Shown here: piece by piece, positions 1 to 11,100 of the stretch | Layout of the letters: each line of letters starts with the position of its first letter | How positions within the stretch are numbered: the first letter of the stretch is position 1 | Assembly: GCF_000423305.1 (NCBI RefSeq) | Contig: NZ_AUHS01000018.1 | Span: 62,001 to 126,000 of the forward strand | Length of the DNA: 64,000 nucleotides | Direction of reading: 5' to 3' | Source: Legionella moravica DSM 19234 | GTDB lineage: Bacteria > Pseudomonadota > Gammaproteobacteria > Legionellales > Legionellaceae | The notes under the pieces: generated by a model | Databases searched by the model: none | Told to the model about the DNA's origin: nothing | Seen by the model: only the letters and a program-made list of their open reading frames with translations | Made by a program: the position numbers and the translations under genes

Positions 1-431
1 AACGCAGGGGTTCCGTGCAATGAAAAACCAACAAAAAGTTTCTTTTGGGTTATAAACGAAACTTGCTTGAGTTGTTCAGCTTCTTCTAAATTAATACACA
101 TAGGTTTTTCAGTTAAAACATGACTGTTGTTGCGCATTGCCAGACTAGAATAATAGCAATGAGAATCTTTGTGAGTGGTTACAATGGTTAAAGTAGGATT
201 ATGTTCCCACACTGTATTTAGAGTATCAACAATTTCAATTTTATCGATATTTATTGATATATTGTTACTGACATCAAACGGGTTATTGTCCTTCAATACC
301 CTTTTTTTAAAGGTAGAGCTTTGGTTTGTATCCTTATCATAGCAGATAACTTTATTTGCAATGCTTGAAGCATACTTGGCATAAGAAGTGCCCATTTGCC
401 CTAAACCGATTATAGCGATAGTAAATGTCAT
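1..431 (-). CDS. Gfo/Idh/MocA-family oxidoreductase, N-terminal part (cut by window edge)
   Basis: The minus strand is open from an ATG at 429-431 to base 1 with no stop, giving the first 143 or so residues. The start reads MTFTIAIIGLGQMGTSYAKY, a Rossmann nucleotide-binding loop (GxGxMG). About 110 residues further is TEKPM, the EKP motif typical of Gfo/Idh/MocA dehydrogenases, where the Lys contributes to catalysis. The N-terminal NAD(P)-binding domain is therefore complete, while the substrate-binding domain lies outside the window. Enzymes of this family oxidise or reduce sugars, inositols and related polyols in the cytoplasm. The substrate cannot be told from this half. The gene has the same orientation as the minus-strand genes that follow, but an operon link is not shown. 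Confidence 0.8.
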   Translation of the reverse strand, partial: MTFTIAIIGLGQMGTSYAKYASSIANKVICYDKDTNQSSTFKKRVLKDNNPFDVSNNISINIDKIEIVDTLNTVWEHNPTLTIVTTHKDSHCYYSSLAMRNNSHVLTEKPMCINLEEAEQLKQVSFITQKKLFVGFSLHGTPA

Positions 432-527
432 TTCTTTATACTAGTGAATTATTAATAAACATAATATATATTGCAATAATGAATAATTTTATCGCACCAT
501 GATTAATATGACTATAGAAATGACCAC

Positions 528-833
528 TCACAATTTATTCTTGATGACATAATAATTAAATTTTGTAATACCAATTAATTTATTTTCAAAATATAACTTA
601 ATGCAATAATCTCCATCTTTTAATGGGACAACCTGATCTTTTACCATTGCGCCAAGTTTAGGGTTCAAACCCAATGTTTGCGTATATCCTTTGACAATAT
701 CCCCACCTATGTGGCATGTAAATCCAATAAGAGATCTTTTAACGCTACCCTGCAATATGGGGGTGCCTTTGTAATCAACACAAACAATCTTTACATCATA
801 CTTTTTCTTTGTTGGATTAATATCGCCAATCAC
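528..833 (-). CDS. Small hypothetical protein (101 aa), GTG start
   Basis: I do not recognise this protein. It starts with GTG at 831-833, has no strong Shine-Dalgarno sequence, and a stop codon lies about a dozen codons upstream in frame, so no longer start is available. The sequence is rich in alternating hydrophobic residues (KIVCVDYKGTPILQG, YCIKLYFENKLIGITKF), which suggests a small beta-rich domain. There is no signal peptide or membrane segment. It lies just downstream of the left REP of the RAYT cassette and in the same direction as the toxin operon beyond it. It could be an intact small gene or the 3' remnant of a gene cut when the cassette arrived. Confidence that it is expressed is modest. 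Confidence 0.4.
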   Translation of the reverse strand: MIGDINPTKKKYDVKIVCVDYKGTPILQGSVKRSLIGFTCHIGGDIVKGYTQTLGLNPKLGAMVKDQVVPLKDGDYCIKLYFENKLIGITKFNYYVIKNKL

Positions 834-889
834 AGCATAATAAAATATTAAATCATGATTATTTGTAAATGAATCGACTCTACGTCCAG

Positions 890-931
890 CCAGCGTAGCC
901 TGGGAGTAGGCCCAAAGGGCCGTATCCCAGG
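890..931 (+). repeat. REP element, left copy, flanking the RAYT gene
   Basis: The sequence CCAGCGTAG is followed by a 33-base imperfect hairpin (899-931) with outer arms CCTGGGA/TCCCAGG and inner arms GGCCC/GGGCC around AAA. A GTAG tetranucleotide (895-898) sits directly at the 5' foot of the hairpin, as in REPs recognised by RAYT transposases. The copy at 1546-1587 is its inverted partner and is 30/33 identical over the hairpin. Confidence 0.85.
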
Positions 932-948
932 TTTACATTCACATTCAT

Positions 949-1470
949 TCACTCTCCAAACTCCCCTTGAACTCCATCAGCCCCCCAATTTTCTGGCAAT
1001 ACTCCATTCTGAACATAACGATGAAAACTGGAATATGGCCATTCTTTTGCTGAGGATACATATCCATGTTTAACCGGGTTAAAGTGAATATAATCGATAT
1101 GCGCTTGTAAGTCTGATTCATCACGTATTCGATGTTCCCAAAAACGACGTTGCCAGAGAAAATACTCTCCTCGGTGATCTTTTGTTATTTTTACGCGTTC
1201 CTTTATTAAACTTTTTGTAAAATAAGATTTAATTTGGTGCCAGCGTAAAGAGTAATTAAAATCATTGGCAGGCAGTTTCCACACTGTATGTATATGATCA
1301 GGCAATACGACTATAGCCTCCATACAAAAAGGATATTTTTGTTTTATTTTCCGGAATGCTTCACCCAACAAATCAATATGATGAGTTAATAATTGTGATT
1401 TCCGATTTCTCAAAGCAAGAGTGAAAAAATATGTACCGCCCGGCGTAAAATCTCTGCGAACATGAACCAT
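949..1470 (-). CDS. REP-associated tyrosine transposase (RAYT, Y1_Tnp/TnpA_REP family)
   Basis: This 173-residue protein is a HUH-superfamily single-strand nuclease of the RAYT branch. The HUH pair is visible as PDHIHTVW (His59 and His61), and the likely nucleophile is Tyr127 in the family signature DYIHFNPVKHGYV. The conserved region around RFWEHRIRDESDL also fits. RAYTs are usually single-copy chromosomal genes that bind and cleave REP hairpins beside a GTAG or GGAG tetranucleotide. Here both flanks carry such REPs in inverted orientation, at 890-931 and 1546-1587, which makes a complete REP-RAYT-REP unit. The length is close to normal for the family and all visible motifs are intact, so it is probably active. 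Unlike IS transposases, it is thought to spread REPs rather than copy itself freely. Confidence 0.9.
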   Translation of the reverse strand: MVHVRRDFTPGGTYFFTLALRNRKSQLLTHHIDLLGEAFRKIKQKYPFCMEAIVVLPDHIHTVWKLPANDFNYSLRWHQIKSYFTKSLIKERVKITKDHRGEYFLWQRRFWEHRIRDESDLQAHIDYIHFNPVKHGYVSSAKEWPYSSFHRYVQNGVLPENWGADGVQGEFGE

Positions 1471-1545
1471 AATTGTTTGTGAAGTTCGATTTCCTGTTAG
1501 TCGAATATTATAGGGATTTATCGTGCCTTCGAAATAAAATGAAAA

Positions 1546-1587
1546 CCTGGGATTCGGCCCTTGGGGCCTTCTCCCAGGCTACGCTGG
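1546..1587 (-). repeat. REP element, right copy, inverted relative to the left one
   Basis: The hairpin occupies 1546-1578, and CTAC at 1579-1582 is the GTAG foot on the minus strand. Three hairpin positions differ from the left copy. The similarity continues on both sides, with CCAGC before GTAG and CCAGGTTT then CATT after. The element overlaps the end of the neighbouring minus-strand gene: the TAG stop at 1579-1581 is part of the GTAG foot. Confidence 0.85.
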
Positions 1588-2145
1588 TTTTTTCATATGT
1601 TCAGCCATCCATACCGCCTCATTATGTACGTCTAATAGTGCTTCATACAAACTATTAGGTGTCATTGAAATATGAAACTGGGAGCCATAAATTTCATAAT
1701 CCTTAATATCTTGATCAGTAACTACCCAACTTCTACCATACCAGGGAAGAACTTGAGCAAAATTATTTTTAGCTACTATACAAACTCCAGCGCCACTCTT
1801 TTTATCAATATATTGTAACAAAGCAAAAATAAGTTCTCTTTTTGAAGTATCAAAATCTCCATCAACTGGTGGTATCAATTGCTCACTTATCCAATTTGTC
1901 GTTCCTTTTCTTCTTTCCCAATCAATATCTACCATGCAAACAGCCGCAGTATGGGTGCACTTTTTAAACAATTCAATTAGTTCATATTCTTGCTGCTCAT
2001 AAGATAATGAGGCAGCCATATGGCCATCTGAAAGAGTAATATATCCAACCAGCTTATCAAAACCGACAACCTCACATGGCTTGGTATAACCTGCATAAAG
2101 TTTGATATTAAAAATAAATGCAATTAATAAACAGCAAACCCTCAT
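1579..2145 (-). CDS. Exported 188-aa protein; candidate immunity protein of the RHS-SLT toxin
   Basis: I do not recognise a family. The start codon overlaps the TGA stop of the giant RHS gene in an ATGA arrangement, with GGAG seven bases upstream, so the two are translationally coupled. The first 18 or so residues (MRVCCLLIAFIFNIKLYAG) form a signal peptide, which places the protein in the periplasm. The mature part has no membrane segment and contains Cys residues that could pair. The RHS toxin ends in a peptidoglycan-cleaving SLT domain, so an exported partner encoded immediately downstream is what an immunity protein should look like. That role is inferred from position and localisation only. 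The last residues (KKPA, then TAG) are encoded by the right-hand REP, so the original C-terminus may have been longer or different. Confidence 0.6.
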   Translation of the reverse strand: MRVCCLLIAFIFNIKLYAGYTKPCEVVGFDKLVGYITLSDGHMAASLSYEQQEYELIELFKKCTHTAAVCMVDIDWERRKGTTNWISEQLIPPVDGDFDTSKRELIFALLQYIDKKSGAGVCIVAKNNFAQVLPWYGRSWVVTDQDIKDYEIYGSQFHISMTPNSLYEALLDVHNEAVWMAEHMKKPA

Positions 2146-5100
2146 CTTTTTTCTCCAAAATACCCCGGTATTTTGTCATTATTATTCCGGATACGCTCAA
2201 TTTTATGTATATAATCCCTTCCATCTTTATGAATATGGTTCACCCAATCAGTATTATATTTTTTTATAGAATTCGAAACATGACCTTCCCCTTGGTTGTA
2301 TGCGGCAAGTGTCTTATTTATTCCATCTTGAGTTGAACCAAATTTATTTAAATATTTACTTAGCATTCCTACCCCATAGTTAATAGACTTACCCACATCA
2401 AATGGGTTAAAATTTGCATTTGGCCCTTTATAGTAATTATCTGCTGTAAGTTGCATCACTCCTAAAGCACCAGTATAGGATACCGCATTCCATACCCCCT
2501 TGCTTTCGTGGTAAATAACCGCATTGATTAATTCAACAGGCACATTGGGGTATCTATTGTGAGCATTCAAAACATGTTGTTGCAAATTATCTAAATTGGC
2601 AGCTACCTGTTTTTCCGATAATATATACAATTTCTTTCTATCATATCCAACAAGTTTTTCGATGGCATCAATTCGTCCTACTTTTTTAACTTGATTAATG
2701 GTTCCTTGAAAAGCTCTGATATTCCATATTTCCTCTGCAGATAAACTTAAAATGGGATCGATTATAGAAAGTCCGGTATTTTCAAAACCATTACTAGATT
2801 CACCGATAAACTCCTTCACCCCATTCTCTATGAAATTCCAATACCCCTTTCTCTCAAAACTAATATTATCATTTCCATTACTCTCTAATGCAGTCAATTC
2901 CGAACCAAACAAGAAACTTTGCTCAAGAGCACCTTCTCCTTGCTTAAACCCGGATGACCATTGGCTACTGATAACATCACCTACACGACCAGGATATTGG
3001 ATATAATAATAGCCTTCAGTGGCTATTGAAACATCAGCGTTAGACTCTTTTAATTCTCTTCCTTGCTTCGATTGTTTTGCCAAATAATCGTTAATAATTT
3101 CATTCTCAGTCCTCTCTGGATGAATCATATTAAGAACAGTATCTGTTAAGTACTGCTCATCCGGAAATTCTTTTTTCTTGGACTCAGGTAATTCAAGTGC
3201 TCCTGCTAAACCAACGAGTGCGTCCCCCATTGCGTTGCCCAGGTTATTGGATACAACATCTACGGCGTTGAAATGAGCACCTGTTACCGCGGCTTCGGCT
3301 CCGGCATGAGTTATTGCCTTGGCTTCTGAAGAGAGGATCCCTGTGCCTTTATCGAGTGTGTTGAGTTTTTGGGTTACATTTTTTCCGGCTGTGCTTCCCG
3401 CTAATCCTCCGGTTAGTCCGGCTGCTCCTAGTTGGGCCCAGTCAAAGTGTTGGTGTTTTTGGAGGGTGAGGCTGATGCTTTGGCTTATTGTGTTTTGTTC
3501 CATCATTTGGGCGGCACTTGAGATGCTGAATGTTTTGGAAACCGATAATTTATCCATATCGCTTACCCAGTTACCGTAGGATGTGTTGTTGTTTATTCCT
3601 CGTAAAAATCCTCCTGTCGCTGCGGTAGCCAGGCCTGAGATTAAGGCTCCTTTGAAATTCATCTGCTCTTGCATTCCCATTGCCTTGGCGACACTTTGAC
3701 TGGCTATACTGCCGACAAAGCCTGCAGCAAAACCGGCGGCAAGGGTGACTCCTGCGGTAGCTGTCGCCGTGCCTGACAATACTGCCGAACCAAGTGTAAA
3801 TAACCCGCCTGAGCTTGCTAGTGATGTACTTGCCAGTGACGCGCCTGCTAGTGAGCCTAATATCCCTGCAGTCATCACCGTAGCTACTATACCGATAATG
3901 CCCACCACAATCTTTGAAAAGAGTCCGCCGTGTCTTTTCGGTAAGGGTGGCGGAGCTGCCGCTACAACTGGACTTGCAGTTGTTGCGCTGGTGTTGCCCA
4001 GAACTTGATTGGCATTGAGTATCTTTTGTGTGCCATTCGTGTGCTGCTGGCCCGTAGCAACGGGAGGAATGTTCAAGCGTTGACCTACGTGAAGTTGGCT
4101 GCTGCTTCCAGCCTGAGCACTTTTATCGCTAATGCCGTTGGCGTCAGCAAGCACATACCACAAGCTGCTGTCTCCATATACTTGCAAGGCAATACGCTCC
4201 AAAGTATCGCCCGTTTGTACCGTGTAGGCTCCTAGATTATCTTGCGGTGCCTCAGGCAAAGTGCCATCCGCATTGTCTCCTGGCGCGCGATCTAAAAAAT
4301 TGCTGGTCGTGCGCGAGCCTGTATCACGTTGCCATGAGTATTGAGCAGAAGTCTCCTCTGCTGCTTTTTGCTGAGCTCCCGAAGGAGTAAAACCTCCATA
4401 AACAGTGAGGTGCTGTTTGCCTGAATTATCCAGACGTAAATCACCTATGGTTTTTCCTGCAACAGTCAAATAACTGGTTTGGCCCTCTTTGTCCTTTCGT
4501 CCCTTAATCCCTTCAACGCCACTGTTCAGATAATAGGTGTTGTTGCTGCTTTGCTCATCCTGAGATTCTTTTAACTGGCCATTGATATCATAGATTTTAG
4601 TACTCTTCCCTGTGGTCATTCCACCCTGATCAACACTATGAGTGGCTGTATCCTGACTTTGCAAATAGTTATCCCAAAGTTCATAACTGTATTGATGAGT
4701 CAGTGTACTGCCCAAAGAACTACCCTGAGCATGAGTGCGTGTCTTCATTTCGGTCACATTACCCACATTATCGTGCTCAAAGTTCGTTTTGGATACTTCA
4801 ACGCCGCTCCCATTCAAAGTACTTTGCGCCTTTAATAAACCCTTATCATAGGACATGATGTTTTTTTGCGATAAATTTCCTGCCGCATCGAAACTGTTCT
4901 CCTGAACAACCCTGCCTGCTTCATCATAAAACCTGGATTGAAGATTCACGTTATTTCTTTGAATCAACTCGAGTTGGTTGTCGTTGTTATAAACATAATG
5001 ATAATTTTGTAATTCACCATGCTCATACTTCGAAGCGGTCTTGATATTGCCAGCTGCATCATAGGTTGATGTACTGCCTTGGCTGCTGGTCATCATGATC

Positions 5101-8100
5101 TGACCATTGACTAATTGCCCCTTGTTCACCGTCATGCGATTGTTTTCATCAAACAGATAATAATCATCACTCTCAACTGCATTAGTTCCCGTATAATTGG
5201 CTCGGACGTGGGTATGACGGATATTCCCCACATTGTCATACTCATAATCAATAGACAATAAGGCATGGTCTTTATCTGGAAAACGCTTATCGGTATCATC
5301 AGGATGACGGCGTCGTACCTGTACCAATCTTCCCAAAGTGTCATATTGATAATGATCGGTTTCTCGAATCCAACCGTCATTAAGGGTGTCTCCACGCGAA
5401 GATTCCTTGCTGGTCATCTGGCCATCAACATCATAGGAATACGTGACTGTTTCTTTGAGCCCTTCATCAGCGTATTGAAACAGTGCCCCATCGCCCTGAT
5501 AGTGGTATTTGATGTGCTTTCCTGTAGTGGAACTCTCTTCAATTAATAACCCATTCGTATTGTAGTCATAAGACGTGGTATGCCCACCTAAATCAGTATG
5601 TTGCTTTAACCGGCCCTGATCGTCATAAATCCATGACTGGCTGCGCCCATTAGCATCGGTTTCTTTGGTTTTATGGCCCGCATCATCATATTCATAATGG
5701 GTTTCCAGACCACGCGCATCTCGACGTTTTATTTGATTCCCTACAGCGTCATACCAAAAACTGCTCGTCTCGTTAGCGCCATTAATTTGTTTAATTAATT
5801 CACCCGCTTCGTCATATTCATACTGCTGATGCGTTTTTGGGGTGTGCACTGCAATCAAACGATTAGACTGGTCGTAGGTGTAACTTGTTACCCCTCCCAG
5901 TTCATTGGTCAAGGAAGTCAATTGTTCCAACAAATTGTATTGGCGGGTACGCGTATTCCCCTTGGCATCACGCTCTAAAATCACCCGTCCCAAGGCATCA
6001 TACTCTTTGCTTACTGCATGGCCGTTCGCATCAATCATAGCTATAGCCTGACCCAGTTCATCATAGGCATATATATTAACCGGATTTAACATCCTCCCCA
6101 CACCATGCTCATCAACCGCTCTTACCTCAGGTAACTCTTGTCGAATCACCTGGTTAAAGGCATTGTATTCATATCGGGTGACCTGACCCAGAGCATTAGT
6201 ATGAGTCAACATATTGCCCCATCTATCTAATGCTTGTGATTGCGTGGCATTTTGTAAATAAACGTCTCTTCCCTGTTCAGAGGAATTAACGCAGTATTCC
6301 TTTCTTTGACCTATCAAACGACCTGATTTATCGTAGATATTGCTCTGCCTTTGTAATTCATACTCAAAACGATCCCGATCAAAACTATCCTCTAGTTCGA
6401 AAGATTCATTTGATAAATCTACCCCATGTCGGTTCTTCTCAGCACTAAAAATATTGCTCGAACTCACCACTTGAGTAACTTTATCAGTTAGATCGTAAAC
6501 AAAAATCTGATAATAACCCTGACTGTTTGACCGCCAAACGCGCCCTAAACTGTCATAATCGAAATGAGTCCTGTATTGGCCGTTATTGCCTTTGGCTACC
6601 ACCTCACCAAAGGTGTTGTATTGTGCGTCTTCAGTATGCAAAGCACCTGAACTTTTAAAGGTTGCAGTTTGAAGAAGATGATGTTCTGTGTCATAGGTGT
6701 ATCGTTTATCTTGAATCAAAGTGCTGCCATCGGCCTGTTTTAAGGTCTGCCAACTGCGCGCCAGATTGCCATTAGCGTCATAACTGTAATTAACCTGATG
6801 GTTTGATCCATCCGTTTCAATGATGAGTTGTCCTTGATTATCGTATTCCTGTCTCGTAACAACGTCCTGACTGGTAGCTCCCTTTAATACAAAGTGGGTC
6901 ACATCGGCTTCTGTAACACCCTGTGCCCATCGACGTGTTTCTACCAAGTGCCCCAAGGCATCATAAGAATAAGTAGTTGCTCCTCGGCCCTCACGAGTCT
7001 GAGGAGCTACCTTGGCAATCAATTGCCCTAGCTCATCATAATAGCAATAGGCAATATTGCCCTTTGCGTCAGTAGTCGATGTTAAGTGACCAAGTGCATC
7101 ATAACTGTACGTTGTGGTGAGATCACCTGTAAGAGTTTCATAAGAATTAGTGCCGGCTTTTAAACGCTCATAACGCACTTGTTTTAATGTTTTAGCAGTT
7201 AGTTGACCTAAAGCATCATAAGTGTAAGTGACTGTTCTATCTTTAGTACTGGTTTGACCTGGAGTGAAATGCTCTGTATTCCAATCACGGGCAGCCAAAG
7301 CATATTCAGTCATGGTATCAACTTCACCGAACACGGTATATTGATATGCAGTCAAGTAGCCTTCGGGATCAATAACTGCCGTAGTATGCCCCTCTTTATC
7401 ATAATAGGTATAGGTCTCAGCCCATTCGGACTCATTGATTCGAACAGCAGTTTTAATGACTTCACCAAAGGCATTGTAACTATTTTTTGTGGTGGGACTA
7501 ATTGTTTTATCATAACGGCCGGTTTTGGGATTATACATTAGAACCGGATCGCGGCTGACTTCGATGAGCTTATTGTCCAAATTATAATCATATAATTCAT
7601 GCCTGTCATAACGGCTTATACTTAATGCTTTGCTGATAGTACCTTTGGTGTATTCAAAGTCATTGCTGACCACCAGTCGATTGGCATAAACTGTTTTACT
7701 AATGAGTTGACCTAGAGCGTTCTGCTCAAAATAAGTTAAACCACCTTGAGTATCGATGCTATAAACCAATAACCCCTGGTTATCATAAACATAGTGTTTC
7801 CAATTGCCCGCTTTATCACTGCTTGCGATGACTTCACCAAAAGCATTGTATTGGATTTCCTCAACCAAAGTCAGAGTGACTTCCTGTCTCTGGTTGGACG
7901 CTTGAGCGGCAGAGGAATTGACTTTGGCATCCGGATAAAGCGTTTTTATTTTGTGATTGGCATTATCATATTCATAAAGCACTGTTTGCTTTTGACCTTC
8001 GGCGTCTCGAATAACCCCAATCAAATTACCAAAGCTGTCATAACTGTTGCGAGTTAGTATAGAACGCCATTCCTGACCACGTGCTGTAGAGACTTTGATA

Positions 8101-11100
8101 CTGGGTGATCGGGTTTCTACAAGCTGATTGGCTTCATCATACTGATAAGTCCATACGGCCTGATTAGCCTCTGCTTTAGTTAATACATTACCTTCGGCGT
8201 CATAAGTGTAATGAGTGGCCGCATGTTCCGCATTGACTTGAGTGATAAGCCTTCCAACAGCATCGTATTCATATGCAGTCACTCGGGCTCGTTGGTCCTG
8301 AGCCATCGTATTTTTGATAGCCTCTTCATTATATTGAGCCAGATGAACGGGTATTGAATGAGTTAATTCGGCAATTACGTTACCGACTCCATCGTAGCGT
8401 CGTTCAACTACCTTGCCTGCACTGCTGATCCGATAGACTTCACGACCCGCGGCATCATACACAAAATGATTGGTTCGATCATTGACGCTGGTGTTTAAAT
8501 TCAATGTATCGTTGGAAAACGTGGCCCGTTCAGCATGAACGGTACTGGAAATAACATGCCCCAGATTATCGTATTGATACGATTTGGCGATGCCTTCTGC
8601 GCTGAGCTCAACGGAAAGACGCCCAGCCTTATCGTAGGTATAATGGATGGTTTGATCGCGTAGTGGATTGGGCTTTAATTTTTCAATAACATGATCCAAA
8701 GTGTAGCTAACATTATCACCCAGACTTAATTGCTCAGAGTACCTGGTAGTACTGATTAATTGCCCATTCCTATCATAACGGGATTCGGTAACGTATCCAT
8801 CACTAGTGCAGGTAAAACGGAGTTGATTTAATCCGTCGTACACGTAATGAATTTCTCTCCCCCCATCCTTTGATGGTTGAGGTCTGTTCCCTTTTTTGAG
8901 ATCGTCAAGAGAAACAGCGCTGGCATACTGGCGCGTATGGATCAGATTACCATTGCCGTCATAATTATAAGTAGTCAGATAGCCCAAGCCATCATAAGCC
9001 GCAAGCAGCTGGCCCGTTGTATTAAATACGCGAAACTGATTATGATCGTGCTGCTCGTCTTTTTTTAAAACAGATTTTAAACTGGCTTCATCGTAATGTA
9101 GCAGTTGAGGTATGGGTTTGGCATAAGTCACTGTTTGTTTTTCATTGCCATTTACATCGTAAATATGTTCAGTAACTACGCCTCGAGCATCGATTTGATA
9201 ACGGCAACGATTCAATGCATCATAAAGATAATGAGTGCTGTGGTGATTGGCATCAGTCTGACTTACCAGATTGTCATTAGCATCGTACTGGTAGGTCGTA
9301 GTCAGTTTCAAACCGTCGGGATCGTTTATAGTTGCTGTTCGTCGCCCGAGATTATCCCATTCATAGGCGATAGATTTGTTCACTCCCTGTGAATTAATTT
9401 CTGTTTGCCTGAGTAACAATCCGCGATCATCATAGGAAAACTCGGTAACTAAATTCAATCCGTCCGGATCAACACAAGTTCGTATTAAATTGCCTTGATC
9501 GTCATATGCAAATCGCTTAACGCAACCATTAGCATCCGAGATTTGCAATTGTCTGCCCAGGGCATCATATTGATAAAGGGTCGTTATTTTTAATTGATTG
9601 GGATCTACTGTTTTTGACAAGAGATGGCCTGCCGCATCATAACAATACTCAATAACTTGTCCACCAGCATCATGCTGCCAAATAAGATGTCCTGCTTCAT
9701 CATACCGATATTCTTTAAAAGCCCCTTCAGGAGAATCCACCCGAGCAAGTTGCCCTTGTTCATCGTAATGAAACTCCGTGGTATAACCATTAGCGTCTTT
9801 TATTGAAACCTTATCTCCAAAGGAATTAAACTGTGTTATGACCAGTGTGTTTTCCTTAGGATTAGATAAAGTAATAGTCCTGTTTTTATCGTCGTAACTA
9901 AAGATCTTGATTGTGTTTGTATGGGTATAATCTGTTTCTGTTAACACTCGACCAAACGCATCATAACTTATTTTTTTAAATTGATTCGTTGCATCAAAGA
10001 TTCTTATCTGCTCACCACGTTTATTAAGAACATAATTGATTTGATTCAGTTTGCCATCAATCTTCCCGGTCACCCAACCAAAGGCATCATAACGAAGCTC
10101 TGTACTCCTTGATATTCCGCCAACATCGTCGATACGCCGGGTGAACAAGCCGCGTTTATCGTATTCAAATACTGTATCCGTTGATCTATTGGAATTAATG
10201 CGTTGACTGGTGAAATCAACTTCTCCAAAAGCATTATAACGGGTAGTAACAAGCCCTCGCTTACCGCTGTATTGCGCGATGACCTGACCAATCGTATTGT
10301 ATTCATAGCGAGTCAACTCATCATAACGATCATCTTTCAACAATTGAACATGCTGACTCAGTTCCTCGCAGCTCAATCCCATTGGATTAATTTTTAAACA
10401 AGCACTGTACGCTCTGGTGAAAGCTACCTGACCAAAAGAGTTATAGCCGTTTTCCATCACGCCACCGTCAGCGTTCACGGTATACTTCAGCTCCCGCGCT
10501 TCATCGTAAAAATAACGAGTTGTCTGTTTCAGGGCATTGGTTTTACTCAGCAATAAACCGGAATTATCGTACTCAAAATAATTGCTGTGATTTTGCCAAA
10601 TCAACTCGATTTGCTCTTGAGAAGGATATCCTTTCTCCAACAAAACGCACCCAACTTCATTCAGGCTTTGAATGACTCTCCCCAAAGCATCGTAGCGATA
10701 GCGTTGTTGCCTTGCCAAATGAGTTGGTTCATCCGTTAAGGTTTTTACCACTAACTGGTTCATTTCATCATAGACAAAAGTGGTTATTAAACCGTTATGA
10801 CCTCTTTCCTGAATAAGTAAACCCAAATCATTGTATTGATATGTGGTACGGTGATCATTATTGTGTGCTTGCGGCCGGATTTGCTCAACCGTCGTTGTTT
10901 CATTAATTAAAATTCTTTGATCAATAGCCTTCTCGTAAGCACACTTTTCTACTAATAACCCACTGGAGTCATAGCGATATTCCGTGAGATAACCTTCACC
11001 ATCAATATCTGCCACCTTAAGGCCTCGTGCATCATAAAGGCTATAAGTGTGTATGTCCTTTACTGAAGCAGTAGGTTTATCTTGTAACCACGTCCCATCC

